DNA of 64,000 nucleotides from Cylindrotheca closterium. Its lineage: Eukaryota; Bacillariophyta; Bacillariophyceae; Bacillariales; Bacillariaceae. The stretch is from positions 23,183 to 87,182 of the forward strand of contig CAKOGP040000113.1 in NCBI GenBank assembly GCA_933822405.4. Reading direction: 5' to 3'. Positions within the stretch are counted from its first letter, which is position 1. The number at the start of each line of letters is the position of its first letter. Positions 55,540-64,000 of the stretch are shown one piece after another. The notes under the pieces were generated by a model, which did not search any database, had not been told where the DNA came from, and saw only the letters and a list, made by a program, of their open reading frames with translations. Position numbers and translations under genes: made by a program.

Positions 55540-57556
55540 ATGAACGATGCAACCAAAGGAAGAGATAAAACACCAATCGCCTCACCAAAACCCTCTCCGA
55601 CTTGCAGTTTGACGTCGTACAGTGGCACATCAATCGACGATGAATTGCCATACAATGTGGGATCGGAAGAACAGCTGGCGCTGCTTCCGCCAGAGTGTCT
55701 CAGTGGCAACAAGTTAAGGCCGTTACGCCATGTTAGTGAAGACGGACAAGTTAGCACATATACCCTCCAACCAATGTTTTATTCTGTAATTTTCATCCTT
55801 CTCGTGGAACTGCTGGAACGTTTTTCCTTCTACGGCGTGAACTACACACAAACATCATTTCTCACTGGTGTATACAACGATTCATGGAACGCGGGAATGC
55901 AATCAATCGCTGCGTCTTCATATGTTTCGGTCTCTACTGCCGTTGGTGAGTTTTCAAATTGTGTTCCTCTCATCTATCCTTGGATTTGGTCTAACACCCT
56001 TGCATTCGAAATCAGCGTATACAATGCCTTTTGCTGGCGCATTTCTCGCCGACTCTGTACTTGGCGACTATTGGACAATCCTGTTTGGTGCTTTCTTATT
56101 TTATATTCCCGGGCTTGTATTGATTTTTCTTTCCTCAATTCCGCATTTTCTTGGTGAAACCTTCAACACAACTGCTCTCGCCGTTGGTTTGCTTGTGTTG
56201 TGGCCAACGGGGACAGGAATTGTAAAGTCCGTTGTAAATGTTTTTGGGGCAAAACAGTTTCACCCCTTGCTGCAATCTTCGTTAATCGAAGCATACTATG
56301 TCAAGTTTTACATGTGCATCAATATCGGTGCCTTGCTTGGTGGTATCGTTGTTCCAGTTGTTGCACAGCATGATATCGCCCTCGCGTACTCTTATCCAGT
56401 TGGCATGCTCTGCATCGGGATGCTTCTTTTTGTCCTTGGAACAGAACGATACATAAAACAAAAGCCCATGGGAAACCTGTTTGGCAAGAAATCAATCACC
56501 GGACAAGGCGATACGTCCATCGGACTTGGCACAATCTTCAAAATTACAGGTCTTATCATTCCATTCAATATCGCATATTCGCAGATGGCCACAACATTTA
56601 TCATCCAGGGTACAGTGATGGAAAAGGCTTTTGGATTTATTGATGCCGCCAGTATGAACAACGCGGATGCAATTAGTGTCCTATTGTTTGGATGGCTTGT
56701 TGCAAATTGTCTCTACCCAGGTCTCGCACGAAGAGACATACGGATACCCACGACCTATAAGTTCGCAATTGGGTCATCGCTAGGAGCGCTTGCGATTGCT
56801 TGGGCATTGTTCATGGAGTACAAAATTCGCGCAACGTATGAAGCAACGGGGCAGAAAGTTTGCATTCTATGGCAGTCCGTTTCATATTTCCTGATCGGTG
56901 CTGGGGAAATTTTCGCCGTTTCTGCTGCCTACGAAGTCGCATTTACAGCGTCGCCTCCCGAGAAGAAAGTTGTTGCTAGTGCACTCAACCTTTTCTGCGT
57001 AGGAGGAATTCCAAATGTACTCTGTATCTTTTTGTACCAAGCTGCGAAGGGATGGTTCAAAAATGGCAAGGGAACTGCTCACATTTCTAGGGTTGAGGAT
57101 TACGTCACAGCTCGGATCCACCATTATTTCTTTGTCTTGTTAATTGTGTCTATCTTTGGTATTGTGATTAACTTGCTCCCTGCTACACGAGATTTCGTTG
57201 CATCCATTGAAGAGAAGGCAACTGAAATGGTTAAAACACCTACGATGAGACGATCACCGCGGTTCCGACGCAATCAATCCAGGGATTTTTCTGTCGATGA
57301 TGAAGAGTCTCCACTTTTGCAAATGAAACGGCACCAAGCATACTTGAAATATGGAAGTGGACCGGTGTTGTACAAGCAAGGGTCGATGAGAGCTGGCCCA
57401 TCGATGTCTAAGCAAGTGAATAATAAGCAGAAGCACTTGAAGAAGAGCGCTGTCGGAAAGCTTTACAATCCGAAGTCAAGGGCACCTACACTTATAATGG
57501 CTCCAGATGGAAAACCTCTAACTGCAGCGGCGATCAAACGACAAGATAGCATATGA
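55540..57556 (+). CDS. POT/PTR family proton-coupled peptide transporter
   Basis: Exons 55540-55945 and 56016-57556 (70-nt intron) encode 648 aa. The first helix holds LLVELLERFSFYGV, the family E-x-x-E-R-like motif, then YTMPFAGAFLADSVLGDYWTI with the PTR signature. About twelve membrane helices follow, including FKITGLIIPFNIAYSQMATTFIIQG and WQSVSYFLIGAGEIFAVSAAYEVAFTASPP, both typical of POT carriers. The N- and C-terminal tails are long, hydrophilic and Ser/Arg/Lys-rich. It should import di- or tripeptides or nitrate-like anions with protons at the plasma membrane or vacuole. Confidence 0.93.
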
Positions 57557-57842
57557 AAACCTTTGCGAAATAGCAACAGCAGTGGTAAAGACTATCTCCC
57601 TACCATCCATTTGCAAGGATCACAAGTGGCAGATTAATTAAATCATCTAGACCTAAAGTTCTCCACATTGCACACTCAAATGCACTCATTCCTGTTGGTC
57701 CACCTTCCAGGATAATTCGATGCATGCAAGTTGCCATCGTCCATCTGTCAATTATTGCAGTCTAAACTCCGATGCTGAATGCATGTTATATGCAATTAAC
57801 GTCTATTCTATATAATTTGCAACTACTGTATGATTCTGACTA
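57557..57842. other. Intergenic between convergent genes, no gene seen
   Basis: 286 bp between the POT transporter 3' end and the ATP-grasp 3' end. No recognisable feature. Confidence 0.4.
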
Positions 57843-60800
57843 TTACAAGGATGCAGTAGTCGTTCCATCAAAGTGGAGGTAAGAGGGTGACTTCATGAGG
57901 AACCCAGGTTGATTCTCAAGCACGAATAGTTGATTCTCTTTTTCCATCTCTCTTATACGCTGAATATCATTTTCCAGGGTCTCTTGATCATGATGCACCA
58001 GGATTACGGAACCAATCCCAGTGAACAAATCAATTGTATAGTCAACCACTGATCCAGGCTTGACACCAGTTTCAAGGTAGACAAAGCTCTGAAGTGTCTT
58101 GATCTCTTCAAACCCCGGTGTAGCCTTCACCGTGCCACGAGAATAGGATACAAGGATGACTTCTTGGCCGTGGGCCTTGAATGGGCTCGGAGGCTTATCT
58201 GGGGTACGTGCGAATTCTTGCTTCTCCAGGTAAGCATCAACAGTGGTTTCAACTTGCGAATAGCCGCCTGTTAGAGCTCGGCACAAGGACCTCCAGTTTC
58301 CATCTCCCCCATGTGCCCGACAATTCATTTCAACCAAGCAAGGACTGAATTTGTATAGGTTAGTCAGAGACTGAGAAGAAGCCCAAAATTGACAACAAAT
58401 TGCTTACCCTTCGGGAGTCATCATCACTTCACAATGTGTCGGCCCATCAGTGATCTCCATAGCATCTAGAACCCCCCGGACATACGGAATCAAGATCTTT
58501 GCTTCGCTCGAATCCGAATCGACTGGGATGCAGCCAAAGTATACAAATGCAGAGCCGTGCATCGGACGTTTGTCGTAAACCCAAATCATCACCGCCTTGT
58601 GTACGCCGTCTCTAGAGACGTGATCCACGACATATTCCTTACCACGAAGGAATTCTTGGCAAAGAACAGCGGGACAGTCACCTCCATTCACCATTTGGCT
58701 CTTCATCAGTACATGGAAATGCTCTTTTGCTTCTTCGAGAGAATGGCAAAGCTTAACACCATCCGAACCAGCTTTGGGAGGAAAAAGAAAAAGTTTGGTA
58801 AGAGAAAGACCGCAAAGGAATTCAACATGACCAAATATACATACCAGATTCGACTGGTTTCAAGACAAGTGGATAACGTTCAGTGGTTAGGAAAGGTTCC
58901 ACCTCCTCAAATTTCACACCAGCAGCCTGTCGAACAGATCTCAAACCATACTTGCGGATCAATTCTTGTTGAAGCTTTTTGTCTCTTCTGTTGGGGATAG
59001 ATGTTCCATTGGTACGCACACCAAGCTTCTCAGAAAGAGCATCCGCAAGATCAACCCCTGCCTCCCCTCCAGCAAGGCAAGCAACGACACGCTTCTGATC
59101 GGCGGCTTGGTGGACTATCTGGACTGTATCGTCAAGAGTCTCGGCTTCGTCGATCTCGTTGTAGTACTTCATGACTCCACAGCTCAAAGGAACGTGCGTT
59201 TTCATCTCTGGTGCAAAGTTTTTAGTCCACAAGGCCATCACACTAAAACCTCGCTTCATAATCTCCTGGGCGACACAGCATCCAGTGGAATATGGGTCCA
59301 CAATGATGACAACTTCCTTGGAGGAATCAACGGTGGTCATTCGCTTGACAAGTGGACCACGCAATTCAGGTCGATCATTGGACATGTGACGAATCAAAAG
59401 AGGACCGTCTGAGGAGAATACGCGCCTGTGGTTTCTGGGTTTGCCTTGTTGCCCGGTTGAATTGGTGATTTGATCCATAGCCAAAAGGTCTCCACGAGGA
59501 CGCTGCAAGTTCTCCGCCTTCGTCTCGAACAAAAAGAGACCGTTGATCTTTTCCAGGTATCGAATGAACTCGATGTCCTTTTGAATCACGGCTTCGTCCT
59601 TGTGCATGAGGATGACACTTCCAATTCCAGTAAGCAAATCAACGGTGTAGTCAACTTCCGAGCCCTCCTTGATACCCGATTCGAAGCAGACAAAGGAAGG
59701 GAGTTGTCGGATGACGTCAAATCCGGGAGTGGACTTGACCTTTCCTGCAGAATACGAGACGAGAATGACCTCTTGTCCAAATGCCTTGTAGGGGCTGGGT
59801 GGAAGACTTGGAGTTTTGGCAAAGGAGAACGGATCCAAGTATGCGTCAACTGTTCCTTCAACTTGAGAAAAGCCTCCAGTCAGAGCACGACAAAGTGATC
59901 TCCAGTTTCCGTCGCCACCATGTGCACGACAATTCATCTCGACGAGACATGGGCTGCAGGAAAAATGAATGGTTGAGTGAATAAAGGAGTAATAAATGTT
60001 GTAGCCAAAAAACAAAAACGAACTTACCCATCTTCTGTCATCATGACTTCACCGTGGCTGGGACCATTCTTCAAACCCATGGAATCTAGTGTACGACGAG
60101 TGTAGTTGACCAAAATTTTGGCTTCAGGACTGTCAATTGGAATGGGAAGCATGCCAAAGTAAACAAAAGCGGATCCGTTGGCGGGGCGCTTGTCATACAC
60201 CCAAACCATGCAGGTTTTGTGTTCTCCATTCAACGAGACATGGTCTATGACGTATTCCTTGCCTTTGAGAAATTCTTGGCACAGAACGGAAGGACAAGCC
60301 CCTCCGTTGACCATTTGGCTCTTCATGAGAACATCAAAATGTTCCTTGGCTTCTTCGATACTGTAGCAAAGCTTGACGCCGTCAGATCCGGCGGATTCCA
60401 CTGGCTTGAGTACCACTGGGTATGGTTCTGTCTTTAGGAAAGATTCTACCTCGGCAAACGAAGATCCACCGGCTTGGCGAACGGAACGCAAACCGGCCTT
60501 TTTAATGAGCTCTTGCTGCAATTTCTTATCACGACGGTTAGGGATGTCTGTTCCATTTGTCAACAAACCAAGGTATTCGGAAAAGGCGTCGGCAAAATCG
60601 ACGCCTGCTTCACCTCCGGCCAAACAGGCCTCGACAGGATGAGTGCCAACCGCTGCCTTCAGAACTTTGTCTGTCTCTTCCAACGTTTCCTGCTGGTTAA
60701 CTTGGGCAAAGTAGTCCATGTGTCCGCAAGATTCTGGGATGTGGGTCTTCATTTCGTCGGAAAAGCCAATGGTCCAAAGAGCAACCAACAGATAACCTCG

Positions 60801-60914
60801 CTTGGCCATTTCTTGAGCGACAATACATCCCGTCGAATAAGGGTCGACAAGAACAACGCACTTGCGTTCTTTCATGTAGGGCGATTCCTCTTCCATTATT
60901 TGAGGAGCAGCCAT
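57843..60914 (-). CDS. ATP-grasp ligase with two tandem full-length units
   Basis: Exons 60028-60914, 58845-59953, 58408-58771 and 57843-58344 encode 953 aa. Two similar units (about 1-450 and 515-953) each start VVxxVDPYSTGC and share GGEAGVDxADAxSExLG, NGTxIPNRRDKKLQQELI, LKPVES...GSDGVKLC, EFLxGKEYVxDHVS, and CLVEMNCRAHGGDGNW with the metal-binding Glu and Asn. The intron after EV MMTxDG/EG lies at the same codon and phase in both units. Members of this superfamily join a carboxylate to an amine or thiol using ATP, for example BacD-like amino-acid ligases; the substrate cannot be read here. No leader is evident. Duplication within one gene is well supported. Confidence 0.88.
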
Positions 60915-61570
60915 TGTTGAAAGGTATTATAAAAAGAGTGGGATGGATGGATAGGATACCTTACAACGAATTTAATGGTGGTCAAAATTGATGCCTGCAG
61001 AATGATCCGATCGACACGAACGCATTTTGAAAATGCACCGATCGGATCTGTTCTTCGCACTTTCGCAATAAGAATTCTAGGTGTACATACTGTCTAGTAG
61101 TTAACAATGTTAGATAGATTTCCTGGAAGTGCGCAACTCCGTCGGCACTTTTTGGTATGAAATTTCAGTGGAAAAACGGAACGGGACTGGTTCACTCATG
61201 ATTCAATAATGGTCAACGAAGATGCCATGGTGCCTATTTGCAGTCACAATGAATGAATCCCAAACAAATACTTAGCACATCAGTGCGATTTGGTGTTTTT
61301 TTTTCAGCTTTGTGACTTTGCATTTGATGAAAGAGGATCATCATTCCATTTTAAAAAGTTGAAAATGCATCTGGAGAGGAAGACTTTCGTAGCTCTTTTA
61401 TCCGGTCTGTCATCGCTTCCCGAAACGGCAAACACACCCTTCAGATCCAAAAAACGGAAGATTCACTTCTTCCTCACTCACTCCATCTTCCAATATCTCA
61501 TTTTGGGTACGAGTATCGAGTTCTCAACTGAAACTTTCTTTCACTACACTCCCTACAAACCACTAGCATC
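60915..61570. promoter_or_regulatory. Divergent promoter of the ATP-grasp gene and SLC35F6-like gene
   Basis: 656 bp, the largest start-to-start spacer here. It has pyrimidine-rich stretches before the right-hand start. A 94-codon open frame ends at 61574 but has no domain. No RNA gene seen. Confidence 0.4.
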
Positions 61571-62977
61571 ATGAGCGGTGGAAACAGCGCCACCAACAAA
61601 TGTGGGCTTGCGGAGCTCCTGATTTTCATGGCCGCAATCATTTGTGGAACAGGATGTTCCATCTGCTCCAAAACCATGATGGAACTTCGTGGCGAAGGAA
61701 TTACTGGTGAAGAGGAAGTATTCCAAAAGCCAATCTTTCAAACGTTCGGAATGTTTGTCGGTATGATGTTTGGTCTGGTGATGCACAAAGTGGTTGTCAT
61801 CTTCAAGATTCCTTTTCCAGGTTATGATCACGGCACTGACAATTCTGCCGACGGAGCAGGGGGCTTGGCATCGGGTGCCAAAACCTATGGATCCATTGAT
61901 GCAGAAGCCGACCCTCTTGTCAAGAAGGAAGAGCAAGCATCTTCGGGCTCACAACAGCTTCCAGTTTGGATGTACTTTTTCTTGGCAATTCCTTCCGTTT
62001 TTGATTTGGCAGCGACAGCACTTTGTATGATGGGACTGCAATACATCGATGTTAGTATCTACCAACTGTTAAGAGGATCTGGTATCATCTTTGTGGCACT
62101 AATGAAGCAACACGTTTTGGGGCATCACTTGTTCAGCTTTCAATGGATTGGAGTCTTTTGGAACGTCATGGCCGTCCTCGTGGTTGGTGGTACTGCCATT
62201 CTCAACGAATCGGAAAGCGACGAAGCAGACCAATCTGGAGACGCCTTGTTGGGTGTCATGTTGGTCATGGCAGGCGCTGTTGTCCAGGCGATGCAATTTG
62301 TCTTTGAAGAGAAGGTCATGACCATGGACATCCCAAGTCCACCTCTTTTGCTTATTGGCATGGAAGGATTGTGGGGAACCGTTCTTTGTCTCTTGATTGT
62401 GTACCCTATTGTCTATTATCTTCCAGGAGACGATCATGGATCCTACGAAGATCCATGGAATACTATTCACATGTTTATGAATACACCGACGATTCAGAAC
62501 GCGTTCATTGTGTACTTTCTCGTGATCTTCCTTTACAACTTCTTTGCTGTTTTGGTGACATTCATGCTCAACTCAGTTTGGCATGCCATTTTGGACAACT
62601 TTCGTCCTATCACCGTTTGGATTGTCGATCTTTTCATCTTCTACGTCATTTCACAAGGGACGTTTGGAGAGGCATGGACGAGATGGAGTTGGCTGCAAGT
62701 TTTTGGAATGGGAATCCTTCTCTATGGAACTGCCGTTTACAATGCTCCAAACGCTGGATCGATTCGATTAGAAGGACGTTGGTTTGATTTTGGACTCGAC
62801 TTTCGAAGTGAGTACACCGAGATCGAGTCCGAAGAACAAGGTGCGGAGCTGGACCAGGAATGGCGCGAAAAGATGGATACTTTCAAGGCACGCAAAGATT
62901 CGTCGTTTTATGGAGAGCGATCTCCTCACGTCTCTGTGCACACACAATCATTGCGTGGACTGGCAACTAACATCTAG
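61571..62977 (+). CDS. SLC35F6-like drug/metabolite transporter
   Basis: A single frame encodes 468 aa with about ten membrane helices. CGTGCSICSKTMMELRGEG opens the first helix. The segment FDLAATALCMMGLQYIDVSIYQLLRGSGIIFVAL is the conserved core of SLC35F5/F6-type carriers, and NFFAVLVTFMLNSVWHAILDNFRPITVWI completes the second half. A Ser/Glu/Gly-rich loop of about 45 residues lies between helices 2 and 3. Such DMT carriers sit in Golgi or lysosome-like membranes and move nucleotide-sugar or small solutes; F6 substrates are not established. The C-terminus is hydrophilic and acidic. No intron. Confidence 0.88.
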   Translation: MSGGNSATNKCGLAELLIFMAAIICGTGCSICSKTMMELRGEGITGEEEVFQKPIFQTFGMFVGMMFGLVMHKVVVIFKIPFPGYDHGTDNSADGAGGLASGAKTYGSIDAEADPLVKKEEQASSGSQQLPVWMYFFLAIPSVFDLAATALCMMGLQYIDVSIYQLLRGSGIIFVALMKQHVLGHHLFSFQWIGVFWNVMAVLVVGGTAILNESESDEADQSGDALLGVMLVMAGAVVQAMQFVFEEKVMTMDIPSPPLLLIGMEGLWGTVLCLLIVYPIVYYLPGDDHGSYEDPWNTIHMFMNTPTIQNAFIVYFLVIFLYNFFAVLVTFMLNSVWHAILDNFRPITVWIVDLFIFYVISQGTFGEAWTRWSWLQVFGMGILLYGTAVYNAPNAGSIRLEGRWFDFGLDFRSEYTEIESEEQGAELDQEWREKMDTFKARKDSSFYGERSPHVSVHTQSLRGLATNI

Positions 62978-63462
62978 TGTCTCTGTCATTAATGTCGAGC
63001 TTATAATGACTAGGCTGGCGTCTTTTGGAGTCGATCCCTGTAAACGACAATGAAAATAGTGATAAAGCCAGTGTATGGTCACTAAACCCCAGTTGCTATT
63101 GCTATCATTCCTTTCCGGCGGTTCCTATCCTACATGATCACTTCCACTCTTGGATTATTTTATTCGTTGAGACTACTGTACGTACTGTACCTATGAAAAA
63201 CGACAACTCCGATACGCGATTCTCCATTTCCCCGTTTTGAAGTATTGATTTTCCGTTCGATTTCAATTAGTATGATCTGAAATAATGGCGAGTGGCCAGC
63301 GTGCCACGCCGGTTGTGTGATAATAATTCGAACAATGAGCACGACAAAAATTCAACGAAGTGAAATTTCTGAATACTCCACCCCTCTGGCTCTTCTCATT
63401 CGGGAAGTCGACATGAAAGGGTCGTAAGTGCTCCAAATGCGTATTTCGTTTGATACATGACC
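62978..63462. other. Intergenic, no gene seen
   Basis: 485 bp. GTACGTACTGTACC lies at 63178-63191. Short open frames in it have no recognisable domain. The promoter of the right-edge gene should be within it. Confidence 0.4.
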
Positions 63463-64000
63463 ATGAGATCTGTCCCTAACCGTGCGTTGCGCAAAAAATT
63501 GGCATACAAACTTGATCATGAAAGGAAGCGAAAAGGCCGAGTTCCTCTGTTACAAGAAGAGGAGCAATCCGCCAATAGCAGCAATGCAGACGAAGTTGAC
63601 CAATCGTCGTCAGAATCATCATCGAAGTCAGAATTATCATCCAATCGAATTGAATCCTTTGATGCAATAGAGCGAAAGAACAGCACTTCATCTTGGAGAA
63701 TGGGGATGAAATGGAACAATACACTCGGCACTAGAAACGAGGACCGATATCATGGGGGTTTGATGAAGTCTTCGGAGCCAACATCAGACGAAACAGGACA
63801 GGGAAGAGGGAAAAAATCCAGTCGTCTGAATAAATTGGCAAGGAAATATCGGGGTTTGGAGTCGGAATATTTATCAGATGCTGAAACCGTTAGCAACTTT
63901 TCTTCGTCCGAGTGGACTCCAGCAGATTCTGGGTATGGAGCTGCATGCCCTGTGTGTGGTTGTATTCCAAAGCATGTTAGAAGAATGATTGAGTTTTCAT
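63463..64000 (+). CDS. 5' part of an unknown gene, runs off the window
   Basis: From the ATG at 63463 a frame stays open to the window end, 179 codons. It reads MRSVPNRALRKKLAYKLDHE, then a Ser/Glu-rich stretch (VDQSSSESSSKSELSS), a middle with WRMGMKWNNTLGTRNEDRY and SSRLNKLARKYRGLESEYLS, and a Cys pair in ACPVCGCIPKHVRRMIEFS. The Ser/acidic part is likely disordered; the CPVCGC near the end could begin a metal-binding or membrane-proximal domain. No family is recognised. An upstream exon is possible because ACATGAAAGGGTC|GTAAGT just before it looks like a splice donor. Confidence 0.5.
   Translation, partial: MRSVPNRALRKKLAYKLDHERKRKGRVPLLQEEEQSANSSNADEVDQSSSESSSKSELSSNRIESFDAIERKNSTSSWRMGMKWNNTLGTRNEDRYHGGLMKSSEPTSDETGQGRGKKSSRLNKLARKYRGLESEYLSDAETVSNFSSSEWTPADSGYGAACPVCGCIPKHVRRMIEFS

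Noticed and set aside
1..64000. tRNA, rRNA, CRISPR or prokaryotic operons
   Set aside because: No tRNA arm patterns, repeat-spacer arrays or Shine-Dalgarno-led gene strings were seen; introns and targeting leaders show nuclear eukaryotic genes.

Overview
The window looks like nuclear DNA of a diatom or close stramenopile. The evidence is a eukaryotic layout of densely packed genes on both strands with short GT-AG introns (about 60-230 nt), secreted leucine-rich-repeat proteins with Pro-Thr linkers, nuclear genes with signal-peptide-plus-transit presequences ending in ASAF-like motifs, and a copia element with diatom (CoDi-like) features. The species cannot be fixed from sequence alone. Exon coordinates are read by eye from splice signals and conserved protein continuity.

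The left 10 kb is a transposon island. Positions 1-1815 hold a decayed ORF with reverse-transcriptase-like motifs. Positions 2302-9910 are an almost complete Ty1/copia element on the minus strand, with 353/341 bp LTRs, a 5 bp AGACG target duplication, Gag with a zinc knuckle, and a Pol offset by one base. It sits inside an older repeat bounded by 25-bp inverted ends (2193-2217 and 10015-10039). All six in-frame TGA codons found in these two elements fit CGA-to-TGA change at CpG, and the integrase catalytic Glu is changed to Lys in the same context.

From 10.1 kb on the window is gene-rich: a plastid-type SSB, a coiled-coil protein, NF-YC, an INSIG-like plastid membrane protein with a Cys-rich zinc domain, an LRR protein, a secreted type I membrane protein, ABCE1/RLI1, RPL23 (uL14), calreticulin, a FAM185A-like protein, a glycine-rich membrane protein, a protein-kinase relic, CDIN1 and CTF18 (head to head), BMT2/SAMTOR, SKA1, a doubtful SH3-like gene, RRP41, RsmH/METTL15, a polytopic membrane protein, the rhamnose enzyme NRS/ER, a fatty-acyl-AMP ligase with an ACP domain head to head with a peroxisomal acyl-CoA oxidase, RAD50 in 13 exons, a YqgF/RuvX-type protein, a POT peptide transporter, a two-unit ATP-grasp protein, an SLC35F6-like transporter, and a 5' fragment of an unknown gene running off the right edge.

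Themes: genome maintenance (SSB, CTF18, CDIN1, RAD50, YqgF, SKA1), ribosome and RNA work (ABCE1, RPL23, BMT2, RRP41, RsmH), and lipid metabolism (FAAL-ACP beside acyl-CoA oxidase). Many neighbours are divergent with about 0.3-0.5 kb between starts, so shared promoters are likely. Several intergenic spacers carry TACCGGTA/GGTACC-type palindromic clusters. No tRNA, rRNA or CRISPR was recognised.
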